The notes beneath the pieces were generated by a model, which searched no databases, was not told the DNA's origin, and saw only the letters and a program-made list of their open reading frames with translations. Position numbers and translations under genes: made by a program. Of a stretch of 64,000 nt of DNA, positions 43,450 to 53,000 are shown piece after piece. Origin of the DNA: Flavobacteriales bacterium (GTDB lineage Bacteria > Bacteroidota > Bacteroidia > UBA10329). The DNA is taken from assembly GCA_020635535.1 (NCBI GenBank), contig JACJZP010000004.1, forward strand, positions 124,001 to 188,000, given 5' to 3'. How positions within the stretch are numbered: the first letter of the stretch is position 1; each line of letters starts with the position of its first letter.

Positions 43450-44025
43450 TTACGAGCCTACGACAACCTTTGCGTACCTGATCACCTTCTCATTCAAGAT
43501 ATAGCCCTTCTCTATCTCATCTACCACCTTGCCCTTCATGTCTTCAGATGGGGCTGGAATCTGTGTTATCGCTTCATGCAGTTCTGAATCGAACACCTGA
43601 CCTTTTGAATCCATTGGCTTCAATCCTTTGTGCTCCAATTCCTTAACGAGTTTATGATAGATCAACTCCACACCTTCCTTTACGCTTGGCACATCAGTGG
43701 CCGTTTCCATATTTGTGCGGGCACGCTCAAAATCATCGATTATCGGAAGAAGAAGTTTGAACACGTCTTCGCCAGCAGACTTCATCAGATCCAATCGTTC
43801 CTTGGCTGTTCTGCGTCTGAAATTCTCGAACTCCGAGTACAGCCTAAGGTACTTGTCGTTTAAACTATCGATCTCAGACCTTAATTCAGAGCATGGATCT
43901 TCATTTCCATCCGCCACAGAATCTTCATTTTTATCTGTACCGCTGCCTCCTCCGAAGCCATCCGTTTCAGGCGCTACTTTCGACTCTTCATTCTCCTCTT
44001 CCTTTCGGTCTTTCTTTTTGCTCAT
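43450..44025 (-). CDS. grpE: nucleotide exchange factor GrpE
   Basis: 191-aa GrpE that releases ADP from DnaK. An acidic, disordered N terminus (~1-50) is followed by a long coiled coil with YLRLYSEFENFRRRTAKERLDLM, then the C-terminal beta domain with GVELIYHKLVKELEHKGLKP and DSELHEAI near the end. First gene of a tight run grpE-dnaJ-natA-natB-ppx-regulator. A TACTTTTG element at 44119-44126 is its likely promoter, placed directly at the terminator of tlpA. Confidence 0.97.
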   Translation of the reverse strand: MSKKKDRKEEENEESKVAPETDGFGGGSGTDKNEDSVADGNEDPCSELRSEIDSLNDKYLRLYSEFENFRRRTAKERLDLMKSAGEDVFKLLLPIIDDFERARTNMETATDVPSVKEGVELIYHKLVKELEHKGLKPMDSKGQVFDSELHEAITQIPAPSEDMKGKVVDEIEKGYILNEKVIRYAKVVVGS

Positions 44026-44118
44026 AGGTTCAATTTTAACTGGCTCTCACTTATCAAATAACCTGCCGTGACCAAACTTGGGACAAATTGGCAGAATCAA
44101 GCGCATTTCAGGCGGCTG

Positions 44119-44126
44119 CAAAAGTA
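44119..44126 (-). promoter_or_regulatory. -7 element TACTTTTG upstream of grpE
   Basis: Exact TAnnTTTG on the minus strand, about 93 bases before the grpE ATG and abutting the hairpin that terminates tlpA. No TTG box is evident within the hairpin. No CIRCE inverted repeat was seen in the leader. Confidence 0.5.
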
Positions 44127-44154
44127 AAAAAGGCAGGATGTCATCCTGCCTTTT
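44127..44154 (-). terminator. terminator after the TlpA-family gene
   Basis: Stem AAAAGGCAGGA / TCCTGCCTTTT with a short loop, flanked by A- and T-rich runs, 24 bases past the stop at 44179. It could act in both directions. Confidence 0.85.
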
Positions 44155-44178
44155 ACTATCTCAATCTGAGTTTACCGC

Positions 44179-44733
44179 TTAGTTGGCTACAAGTTTTTGT
44201 AGCTCTGCATGAAGATTTGCTCCTCTCAATCCTTTAGCAATGATGATTCCGTTCTCATCGATGAGGAAATTAGCCGGAATGGAACGCACACCATAAGTCG
44301 CTGCTCCTGCACTGTTCCAACCCTGAAGATCACTTACATTGACCCAATCCAAACCGTCTTGCTTGATGGCACTGACCCAAGCCTCTTGGCTTTTATCAAG
44401 CGAAACCCCGTAAACCTCGAATCCTTTAGCACTTTTGAACTTGGCACCTTTGAACTTCTGATACGCTTGAACCACGTTAGGATTTTCCATTCTGCATGGA
44501 CGGCACCATGAAGCCCAAAAATCAATCAAAACCACTTTTCCTCGAAGAGACGAAAGCGCTATTTCTTTACCGTCAGGTCCGTTGAACTTCAGATCCGGAG
44601 CTTCATCTCCGATATTCAATCCGATCTGGGTTTCATTGGCATTTACAGTGACGCCATCCTTTTCTCCTCCCGCTAAAACAGCCGTGCTTACAACGGAAAG
44701 AGCAAGGGCAACAATTAATCCTATCTTTTTCAT
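44179..44733 (-). CDS. TlpA-family thioredoxin-like disulfide reductase, exported
   Basis: 184-aa periplasmic thiol-disulfide protein. Signal peptide MKKIGLIVALALSVVSTAVLA-G, then a TlpA/ResA thioredoxin fold starting LNIGDEAPDLKFNGPDGKEI. The redox motif is FWASWCRPCRMENP (CRPC, residues ~75-78) and the cis-Pro segment is VRSIPANFLIDENG. It would reduce or isomerise disulfides of exported proteins, for instance in cytochrome c maturation. It is monocistronic with its own TAAATTTG -7 element and a terminator. Confidence 0.92.
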   Translation of the reverse strand: MKKIGLIVALALSVVSTAVLAGGEKDGVTVNANETQIGLNIGDEAPDLKFNGPDGKEIALSSLRGKVVLIDFWASWCRPCRMENPNVVQAYQKFKGAKFKSAKGFEVYGVSLDKSQEAWVSAIKQDGLDWVNVSDLQGWNSAGAATYGVRSIPANFLIDENGIIIAKGLRGANLHAELQKLVAN

Positions 44734-44747
44734 GGTGATGTTTTGTA

Positions 44748-44755
44748 CAAATTTA
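44748..44755 (-). promoter_or_regulatory. -7 element TAAATTTG upstream of the TlpA-family gene
   Basis: Exact TAnnTTTG on the minus strand, 14 bases before the ATG, so the leader is very short. Confidence 0.5.
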
Positions 44756-44805
44756 AAATTGGTGAGTCATTCTCAGGTCATACAAGAAACCAAGAACCAT
44801 ACCGA

Positions 44806-46107
44806 TCACAAACGTTTGATGTTAGCACCAATGGCATTGAGACGCGTATCAATGTTCTGATACCCGCGATCTATCTGTTCGATATTGTGGATCAGGCTCT
44901 TGCCTTCTGCGGAAAGTGCTGCGATAAGTAGCGAAACTCCGGCACGTATATCTGGGCTTGTCATCTGAATTCCGCGCAACGGAACCTGATGATCCATTCC
45001 AATAACGGTGGCTCTGTGCGGATCGCAAAGGATGATCTTGGCACCCATATCTATGAGTTTATCCACGAAGAACAATCGGCTCTCAAACATTTTCTGATGA
45101 ATGAGCACACTTCCTTTTGCTTGAATGGCCACAACCAACACAATACTCAGAAGGTCGGGAGTAAAACCCGGCCAAGGGGCATCGGCCACCGTTAGAATTG
45201 ACCCATCAATGAATGACTCGATCTTGTAATGTTCTTGCGAAGGGATGTAAATGTCATCGCCTCGTAATTCCATTTCAATACCCAATCGTTGGAAAATGGT
45301 CGGAATCAAACCGAGGTCATCGTAACTCACATCCTTGATGGTTATCTCCGACCTGGTCATGGCGGCCAATCCAATAAAGGAGCCGATCTCAATCATATCA
45401 GGCAGACAACGGTGATCGGTCCCGCCCATTTCCTTAACACCATCAATGATCAGCATGTTAGAACCAACACCAGATATCTTGGCGCCCATTCTGTTGAGCA
45501 TTTTGCAAAGCTGCTGTAAGTACGGTTCGCATGCGGCATTATAAATGGTTGTTTGGCCTTCGGCCATTACTGCGGCCATTACAATGTTTGCTGTTCCAGT
45601 AACGGAAGCCTCGTCAAGCAACATGTAACAGCCTTTCAAATTCCCTTCAACCTTGTAGAACTGCTCTTCGGCCAAGTATTCAAACTTGGCACCTAACTTT
45701 TGGAAACCGATGAAGTGCGTATCCAATCTTCTGCGACCGATCTTGTCACCACCGGGTTGTGGAATATAACCTTTGCCGAATCTCGCCAGCATAGGACCAA
45801 CCACCATGATGGAACCTCGCAATCCTGAACCTTTTTGTTTGAATTTCTCCGAATGGAGGTATTCCAGATCAACATCGTCAGCCTGGAACTCGTAGGTATC
45901 TTCAGCCAGCTGATTGACCTTTACGCCAAGATCACGAAGTAGGTCAATGAGTTTGTTTACATCCCTGATGTTGGGAATGTTTGAAATGGTGACCTTCTCT
46001 GGCGTGAGAAGTACCGCGCAAAGAATTTGTAAAGCTTCGTTCTTGGCACCCTGGGGAACCAGTTCGCCCTTTAACCTGTTTCCTCCAATGATCTCGAATG
46101 ATGCCAT
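44806..46107 (-). CDS. murA: UDP-N-acetylglucosamine 1-carboxyvinyltransferase
   Basis: 433-aa MurA, first committed step of peptidoglycan synthesis, adding enolpyruvate from PEP to UDP-GlcNAc. Motifs: GGNRLKGELVPQGAKNEALQ, SGLRGSIMVVGPML, GSILTVADAPWPGFTPDLLS and DIRAGVSLLIAALSAEG. The catalytic-loop Cys (Cys115 in E. coli) is replaced by Asp121 in QPGGDKIGRRRLDTH, codon 45745-45747. In other bacteria this Asp form is functional but insensitive to fosfomycin. The ATG overlaps the stop of the DUF4290 gene by one base. Confidence 0.96.
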   Translation of the reverse strand: MASFEIIGGNRLKGELVPQGAKNEALQILCAVLLTPEKVTISNIPNIRDVNKLIDLLRDLGVKVNQLAEDTYEFQADDVDLEYLHSEKFKQKGSGLRGSIMVVGPMLARFGKGYIPQPGGDKIGRRRLDTHFIGFQKLGAKFEYLAEEQFYKVEGNLKGCYMLLDEASVTGTANIVMAAVMAEGQTTIYNAACEPYLQQLCKMLNRMGAKISGVGSNMLIIDGVKEMGGTDHRCLPDMIEIGSFIGLAAMTRSEITIKDVSYDDLGLIPTIFQRLGIEMELRGDDIYIPSQEHYKIESFIDGSILTVADAPWPGFTPDLLSIVLVVAIQAKGSVLIHQKMFESRLFFVDKLIDMGAKIILCDPHRATVIGMDHQVPLRGIQMTSPDIRAGVSLLIAALSAEGKSLIHNIEQIDRGYQNIDTRLNAIGANIKRL

Positions 46108-46775
46108 TATCCGTTGCGTCTTCTGTTATTGTTATTCTTTTTTCGCTTTCTGCCTTTGCGCTGGCGATTGTTATTGTTTGAGTTGGTGGTGTTATCGATA
46201 AGCTCCTTTGATTCAGTGAGTTCCACCTCAGCTGGCACATCAATTTTGCCACCAGACAATTCTCTCAGGTCCTTTTTGATCACTCTATCATCAACAGAAT
46301 CTCTGTTCCAATTGAGGTAAGACCGCTTCATCATGTTGGCCACCGCAATTCCCATCTTGGTGCGATTCTCCTCGTTCTCCTCCCCTGAAACCTTCTTTAT
46401 CATCTGCTCAATTACGCGACCATAGTGTCTGTAAGCAATCTCATTCTCAGGGTAAGGAATCCGGTCAGGCCGAGTTTGAAAATCTTCTCTCAAAGGCTTG
46501 GGAAATGGCGAATCCACGTCCAACTCAAAATCAGAGATGATGAACATATGATCCCAAAGTTTATGGGTCAGATCCTCGTTGGCTTTAAGGTAAGGGTTCA
46601 CCTGTCCCATTACCTTGATGATAGACTTAGCAGCCCGATTCCGTTCATCTCGATCGGCAATGGTCTTCGCAAACTCGATCATCTTCTGAATATTCCTTCC
46701 ATATTCTGGAATATACATCTCCTCGCGGGCGGTGTTGTATTCCATTTGCAACTCTTCTTCCAAATTCATTCTCAT
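46107..46775 (-). CDS. DUF4290 domain-containing protein
   Basis: 222-aa protein of the Bacteroidota-specific DUF4290 family, characterised by EYGRNIQKMIEFAKTIADRDERN and the conserved DHMFIISDFELDVDSPFP segment. The C-terminal ~35 residues are an Asn/Arg/Lys-rich tail (NNNNRQRKGRKRKKNNNN), likely disordered and possibly RNA- or membrane-binding. Start set at ATG 46775; a longer frame would run into the ahcY terminator. It is cotranscribed with murA, suggesting but not proving a cell-wall or division role. Confidence 0.85.
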   Translation of the reverse strand: MRMNLEEELQMEYNTAREEMYIPEYGRNIQKMIEFAKTIADRDERNRAAKSIIKVMGQVNPYLKANEDLTHKLWDHMFIISDFELDVDSPFPKPLREDFQTRPDRIPYPENEIAYRHYGRVIEQMIKKVSGEENEENRTKMGIAVANMMKRSYLNWNRDSVDDRVIKKDLRELSGGKIDVPAEVELTESKELIDNTTNSNNNNRQRKGRKRKKNNNNRRRNG

Positions 46776-46811
46776 TACAAATACGCTGACAAAATAAAAA
46801 AAGTACCTGCC

Positions 46812-46841
46812 AAAAAAGCGAAAGCCCCTCAACAGGGGCTT
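46812..46841 (-). terminator. terminator after ahcY
   Basis: Minus strand stem AAGCCCCT / AGGGGCTT with a 4-nt loop (46822-46841), followed by TCGC and a T-run, 23 bases past the ahcY stop. Confidence 0.85.
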
Positions 46842-46864
46842 CCATCATACAATCTTAACCATTA

Positions 46865-48178
46865 TTAATAACGGTAGTACTCTGGCTTGTACGGTCCTTC
46901 AACCGTTACACCAATGTATTCCGCCTGTTCTTCTGTGAGGGTCTCGAGCTCAACACCGATCTTCTCTAAGTGAAGTTTGGCAACTTTCTCATCCAAATGC
47001 TTAGGAAGCATGTAAACCTTGTTCTCGTAGGCATCCGTGTTGGTCCAGAGCTCAAGTTGTGCCAACGTTTGGTTGGTGAACGAATTTGACATGACGAAAG
47101 ATGGATGGCCGGTAGCACAACCAAGATTCACCAATCGACCTTCGGCCAATACAATGATATCGTTGCCTTTCACATTGTAAAGGTCAACCTGTGGTTTGAT
47201 CTCGGTCTTCGTAGCTCCGTAAGTCTTGTTCAACCAAGCCATGTCAATCTCATTATCGAAATGACCGATATTGCAAACAATGGCCTTGTCCTTCATGGAC
47301 TCGAAGTGTTCTCCTCGGATAATGTCCTTATTTCCTGTTGCTGTAACAATAATATCCGCACGAGGTACAGCGTTGGACATGCTCTTCACCTCAAATCCAT
47401 CCATAGCAGCTTGTAGCGCACAGATCGGGTCAATTTCTGTAACAATAACGCGAACTCCTGCACCTCTTAATGAAGCAGCAGAACCTTTGCCCACGTCTCC
47501 GTAACCAGCCACCACGGCCACTTTTCCAGCAAGCATTACATCTGTTGCTCTGCGAATGGCATCAACCAACGACTCTTTGCAACCGTACTTGTTATCGAAC
47601 TTCGATTTAGTTACCGAATCGTTGATATTGATTGCAGGAATTGGTAATGTTCCTTTCTTCATGCGCTCATACAGTCTGTGAACACCTGTGGTGGTCTCCT
47701 CAGACAATCCTTTGATATCTTTTACCAATTCAGGGAATCGGTCAAGCACCATGTTAGTAAGGTCGCCACCATCATCAAGGATCATATTCAATGGCTTACC
47801 ACCTTCAAACGCGAAAAGTGTCTGCTCAATGCACCAATCGAACTCCTCTTCGTTCATTCCTTTCCAAGCAAAAACCGGAATTCCAGCAGCAGCAATTGCC
47901 GCAGCAGCATGGTCTTGAGTTGAGAAGATATTGCATGAAGACCAGGTAACATCGGCACCCAGTTCAACCAATGTTTCGATCAGAACCGCAGTCTGAATTG
48001 TCATATGAAGACATCCAGCAATACGAGCTCCTTTCAATGGTTTTGCTGCTCCAAATTCTTCGCGAAGCGCCATTAGTCCTGGCATCTCTGCTTCCGCCAA
48101 TCTTATTTCTTTTCTACCCCAATCTGCAAGGGTAATGTCTTTAACCTTGTAATTCAATTTTTCTGCTGTGCTGCTCAT
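46865..48178 (-). CDS. ahcY: adenosylhomocysteinase
   Basis: 437-aa S-adenosylhomocysteine hydrolase that splits SAH into adenosine and homocysteine and so relieves product inhibition of methyltransferases. Features: the ARIAGCLHMTIQTAVLIETL substrate-binding region, SSCNIFSTQDHAAAA, DGGDLTN, the NAD-binding AVVAGYGDVGKGSAASL, and the C-terminal KYYR-type end (EYYRY). Length is full. The promoter is TTG-21-TACCTTTG; no SAH-type riboswitch fold was recognised in the short leader. Confidence 0.97.
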   Translation of the reverse strand: MSSTAEKLNYKVKDITLADWGRKEIRLAEAEMPGLMALREEFGAAKPLKGARIAGCLHMTIQTAVLIETLVELGADVTWSSCNIFSTQDHAAAAIAAAGIPVFAWKGMNEEEFDWCIEQTLFAFEGGKPLNMILDDGGDLTNMVLDRFPELVKDIKGLSEETTTGVHRLYERMKKGTLPIPAININDSVTKSKFDNKYGCKESLVDAIRRATDVMLAGKVAVVAGYGDVGKGSAASLRGAGVRVIVTEIDPICALQAAMDGFEVKSMSNAVPRADIIVTATGNKDIIRGEHFESMKDKAIVCNIGHFDNEIDMAWLNKTYGATKTEIKPQVDLYNVKGNDIIVLAEGRLVNLGCATGHPSFVMSNSFTNQTLAQLELWTNTDAYENKVYMLPKHLDEKVAKLHLEKIGVELETLTEEQAEYIGVTVEGPYKPEYYRY

Positions 48179-48204
48179 ATTGATGTTTCTATTAAAAGCG
48201 GGCG

Positions 48205-48236
48205 CAAAGGTACGCTATAGCTTGGAGTTTACCCAA
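48205..48236 (-). promoter_or_regulatory. promoter of ahcY (TTG-21-TACCTTTG)
   Basis: Minus strand TTG at 48234-48236 and TACCTTTG at 48205-48212, spacer 21. It lies immediately downstream of the CRTAC1 gene stop and 26 bases before the ahcY ATG. Confidence 0.65.
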
Positions 48237-48239
48237 TGT

Positions 48240-50075
48240 CTAGAACTTGACCAGTTCCTTGCTCAGGGCACCTTGTTCCGTTTCAACCCGCAGCGTATAA
48301 CAGCCCTTGGGTAAGTGAGATGTAGATATATCAATCCTATTTGCTGTGCTTCTTGTACCTGACCAAACTATCCGTCCAGCAGCATCTACCAGTTCCACTT
48401 TGGTAATATCAATAGGCTTTTCAAAAATGATATGATCTGAAAATGGATTCGGATAAACAGAGAACGTTTGTTGCTCCAACACGTGCGTGATCATACCCAT
48501 GCCTTCTACTGCCTCAACCTGTTGTCCGGCTTGTAGGCTGTAATATCTATCTAAACCGCCTCCTGGCCAGACAACGTCCAGAGAATCTACCCCTGCGTGG
48601 GAGCCAAGGCCGAAGTGGGCAACCCGCCAATGTTGAGAGTTGAAGCTGCTTTCCCCTCCAACTTCTCTCATTTGCCGTACTCCGTTAATGTAAATGATCA
48701 CTTTTGCACCTATTCCATCAAAATTGTTCTGAATGCCAATCGGCTTTACCTGAAGCCAATTCATCTGAGGGGAATCGTTTCTGTAGAGGAAGCTGTGCGA
48801 AACTCCATTGACCGAATCAGTGATTCCTACAAACATGTCCAGATCTCCATCCGAATCATAATCACAGTAAGCCAGCGCACGGGAAACGTATGTGTCAGCA
48901 ATTCCCAAATCCCGAGAAATATCCTCGAACTGGCCAAACCCGTTGTTGAGGAAGCATTTGTTCGAGTCCAACGTTGGATTCGGATAATCATAATACAGAT
49001 CGCCATTTGCTACGATAAGATCCTCATCCATATCGTTATCAATGTCTAAAAAGGCCACACCCCAGCCTGTTTTCACTCTTCTGTATTGCAGATCCTGTGT
49101 CCAAACGCTATCGTTTCTTAATCCTCTGTCAATAAGCTCATTGCTGTAGCCTGCCGGAGAACTGACCATGAACCTATCGTTCTTGAGGTTGGTGATATAG
49201 TAGTCGAACTGTCCATCGTTATTGATGTCCGTTTTTGCTACTCCCATTCCGTTCATCTCCAAATTCAAATTCGCGTCACTGCTGATTTCAGTGAACATCT
49301 GGTTGGGATATTCATTTCTGAACAAACGATTGGCTGAATTTCCTGGGAAGTACCCGAAATCATTGGCCACATAGACATCAAGATCATGGTCATTGTCAAA
49401 GTCCGTTATCAGTACGCCAAGCCCACAGCCCAGAGTGTCATCAATTCCCAGGTCGGCTGCTTTTTCCATGAACGTTCCGTCTCCGTTATTCTGATAGTAG
49501 TAATTCTCTTGTGAATCAACGTAGATGTTTGAACCATCAATAATGACATCCTGATATTTCGACCAATTGCTTACATATAAGTCCAGAAAACCATCCAGAT
49601 TAAGGTCTGCAAAACTGGCTGAAAAGCTATTTGCCGTATCAGAACTTCCTTCCCAATCTGAAATCTCCTGAAACGTCCCATCTCCATTGTTCCAAAAAAG
49701 TCGATTGACATCTGTGCGGAAAGTAGAGACGAAAATCTCAGGAAAGCCATCATTATTAATATCGCCAGTAGTTACGCCATCAGTATTGACATTTCCGATG
49801 ACAGACAGACCAGCTTGCACAGTTACATCTTCAAATGTTCCATTCCCATTATTTCTGAATAGGGCATCGGGGCCAGCACCACCAGTGAGATAGAGGTCAT
49901 AGTTTCCATCATTATCATAATCGAACCAAGCCGCTCCACCCTGTGCTGGCATTTCAAAATCACACATTACAGCAGAATGGTTAATTCCCACCTGTAGAGA
50001 AACTTCCTGAAATACGGGTTGTGAAAAGACGCCAGTACACCATAGAGCCAATCCGATTGCGATCAAGAACCGCAT
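48240..50075 (-). CDS. secreted CRTAC1/FG-GAP repeat protein with T9SS type A domain
   Basis: 611-aa exported protein with a signal peptide (MRFLIAIGLALWCTGVFS-Q). About six FG-GAP/VCBS beta-propeller repeats with Ca-binding DxDxDGxxD-type loops follow (FDYDNDGNYDLYLT, DINNDGFPEIFVS, DFDNDHDLDVYVAND, DYDSDGDLDMFVG). An ASPIC/UnbV domain at ~455-510 (GIGAKVIIYINGVRQMREV ... DSLDVVWPGG) precedes a T9SS type A sorting domain (SVYPNPFSDHIIF ... LPKGCYTLRVETEQG). It starts 7 bases after the type B adhesin gene and is the last gene of the surface operon. A Ca-dependent adhesion or matrix role is likely by family. Confidence 0.9.
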   Translation of the reverse strand: MRFLIAIGLALWCTGVFSQPVFQEVSLQVGINHSAVMCDFEMPAQGGAAWFDYDNDGNYDLYLTGGAGPDALFRNNGNGTFEDVTVQAGLSVIGNVNTDGVTTGDINNDGFPEIFVSTFRTDVNRLFWNNGDGTFQEISDWEGSSDTANSFSASFADLNLDGFLDLYVSNWSKYQDVIIDGSNIYVDSQENYYYQNNGDGTFMEKAADLGIDDTLGCGLGVLITDFDNDHDLDVYVANDFGYFPGNSANRLFRNEYPNQMFTEISSDANLNLEMNGMGVAKTDINNDGQFDYYITNLKNDRFMVSSPAGYSNELIDRGLRNDSVWTQDLQYRRVKTGWGVAFLDIDNDMDEDLIVANGDLYYDYPNPTLDSNKCFLNNGFGQFEDISRDLGIADTYVSRALAYCDYDSDGDLDMFVGITDSVNGVSHSFLYRNDSPQMNWLQVKPIGIQNNFDGIGAKVIIYINGVRQMREVGGESSFNSQHWRVAHFGLGSHAGVDSLDVVWPGGGLDRYYSLQAGQQVEAVEGMGMITHVLEQQTFSVYPNPFSDHIIFEKPIDITKVELVDAAGRIVWSGTRSTANRIDISTSHLPKGCYTLRVETEQGALSKELVKF

Positions 50076-50082
50076 TCTGGAA

Positions 50083-53000
50083 TCACCTGAAAATGGTTAT
50101 CGTACCCATCTTATTGAAATATCGGCCACGATACCAGACCAGATCTATTTGATAGGAATAAGCTCCTTGAGGTAGTGGCTTACCCGACCTCATGTCTGTA
50201 CCATCCCAATACTGGTTAACGTCATAGGTTTCCCATACCATCTTACCCCATCGGTCGAATATCTGCATATGCCACTCTGTAATTCCCTTTTCCTTTATCT
50301 CGAACACGTCATTCACACCATCTCCGTTCGGTGTAAAAGCTGTTTGAATAAAGAATGTTTCCTGCTCCCACACGTAATAAGGAATAACGGTATCGTCAGC
50401 ACACCCAAGTTCATTTGAAACGGTAAGGCTGATGTAATACAGCCCAGAGTCTTGGAATATTCCGACCGTATTCCATTCTCCATCCACGGTGTAACCATTG
50501 TCGAAGTCCCAATGAACCGAATCACGGTCTGCGAATAGACTGACGTTCCAAAACTCCATTGTGGTATCAGGCAACTGCAGCGCGACACTATCAGGATAGA
50601 AATCAGCAACAGGGTGTGGTCTTACCTCCATGAATATCTTGGCCGAATCTTGACAACCTGTGATCTCATTTACCACATATTGAGTTACCACATACCATCC
50701 TGGCTCCTCAAACACATAATCAACCTGGTCTTGCACACTACCGTCAACCTCAATGGTTGAATCCTGATCACTGAAATGATAGTACCAATTGGTAATGTCA
50801 ACATCAGCGTAAGACGAATCATAAAAAGGAATGGCCAATTGCGTGCAGACGACCACAGTGTCAACACCAAAACCAGCCACTGGAGAACGATAAACGGTAA
50901 CTTCAAAAGGTCCGGCATTTGCGGTGCACTGATCTTCAGAATAAACTGTTACCGTGATATAATATGTTCCAGGATCATTGAAATCATGGGCAGGATTCTG
51001 AAGGTTGGATGTAGTTCCATCGCCAAAATCCCATTCCCAGCTCGAAACGTTTGTAGATGTGTCGAAGAATCGAATGGCAGAAGAATCACATATTGCCGTG
51101 TCAGATGCAAAGAACGATGCCGTTGGAACAATGTAAGGCTCAACCGCATTTGGCGCCACTACGGTATCTGTAAACACACCATTGGAAACAGCCAATGTTA
51201 CTGTGTAAGGACCAGTCCCGGTAAACGTATATGTTGGATTTTGCGAAGTTGAGGTACCACTACCATCTCCGAAGTCCCAAAACCAGGATGTTGGATTTCC
51301 TTGCGAAGTATCAGTGAATGTCACCTCCGTTGAGCCGCAACTCGGGTTTTCTTGAATAGTAAAACCACCGTAGACATAAGGAGGAAGGATTATATCCACA
51401 AGCACATCACACACAGTTGAGCATCCGAATGTATCTGTAACCTCAACGCTGGCATTGTATTGTCCGGTACTACCATATAGGTGAGAAGGGCTTTCTTCAG
51501 TCGAGGAGCCTCCATCTCCAAACTGCCAGAAATACTCATACGGTGCTGTTCCGACTGTGACCACAGGATTAAAACCAGTCTCCGCACCCAAATAGCTGTC
51601 GGTGACATCGCTGCAATCAACATCTGGATTTGGATGTTCAATAACCGTTATGGTCTCAGAATCTACCGTTGGTGTAATCGGGCAGGCATATGAGCTTGCC
51701 ATCCTAACTTTGATCTGATCACCATTGTTGATGTTGGCTGGCGTAAAAGATGGCCCTGTACCTCCTGAAACCCCGTTTTGGAACCATTCAAATGTTGGAT
51801 GGCTGCCGCCAGCATACGGTATGGCACCAAACGTTATCGATTCTCCTTCACATATTTCTGTAGTGGTTGCAGTGATGAAGACATCTGGTTCCACTATTGG
51901 CAGAACATGCACATAGAATGTGTCTGGTTTGGACCAATTGCAACAAGGCGATTGGGTTTGAAGAGTTACCATGTAAGTGCCCACAGCATTGTAGGTATGA
52001 CTTGGCGTGGCCAGTGAACTTGTATTTGCCGATCCTGAACTCGGATCCCCGAAATTCCATCTATAACCCAATACATTGAAGCTAATTGGCCAAGTGGATG
52101 AGAAATTAACCACATCACCAGGGCAAATGGTGTCATCTGCTTGAATTGTTGGCAAGTATGGGCTTCCATCCTTGAATATATTGATGTATTCAGAAAGGAA
52201 ATATGGAACTCCGTTAGCGACCATGGTAATGTCCTGCGTTCCCATTGTGTAGTACTGGGCTACAGTGCTGGAACCAACCGTATTCTGAGGCACTGTACTA
52301 CCCTCATAGAACCACTCAATGATGCCGTTTGCTGTGGTATTGAAATAGATATCAGAATAAGTACAGCCAGTTGAACCCAGAATAATATCTGGTTCGACAT
52401 TGGCCGCCAAACTCGTTTGAATTACTTGAATACCAGTAGGCTCCTGATACAAAGGTTGACTGACTCCGGTGGCTCCGTTCCCTCCATTTCCACCATCTCC
52501 TCCGGCAGAACCATCACCACCTTGTCCGCCTTGACCACAACCTTGTCCTCCCCAACCGCCAAGACCTCCCTGACCACCAAGACCTCCCGGAAATCCTCCG
52601 ATGCCACCATAGCCCGGTAAGCCTGAAAAAAGATCGCAGTCATGCATATGACCTCCAGCTCCATTGTTGGTTATGTAAACTGCAAAAGAGCCACCGCCTC
52701 CAGTACCACCAGTTGCTCCTGTGCCGGCTTGGCCTCCTTCGCCACCGCCTCCACCACCTGGTCCAGATCCATTTTCACCAAATAGCGCACCTCCATGAGA
52801 ACCGCATCCACCGCCACCGCCACCGCCTGAGCCGTGGACTCCATCTTCACCATCTTCACCATCTCCAGGTACAAAAAACCCGCCTGCATGGGATGGAACT
52901 CCGTCCAATCCATCGGCTCCATCAGCTCCATCAGGGGCAGCATCTTGGCCATTCTGGCCATAGTTAACAACACCGGCTGTACATGATCCTACAAGCCAAA

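Noticed and set aside
44026..44118. CIRCE/HrcA operator upstream of grpE
   Set aside because: Searched by eye for the TTAGCACTC/GAGTGCTAA inverted repeat; not present.
48179..48239. SAH riboswitch upstream of ahcY
   Set aside because: The gap is only ~60 bases and is accounted for by the promoter; no conserved SAH aptamer segments seen.
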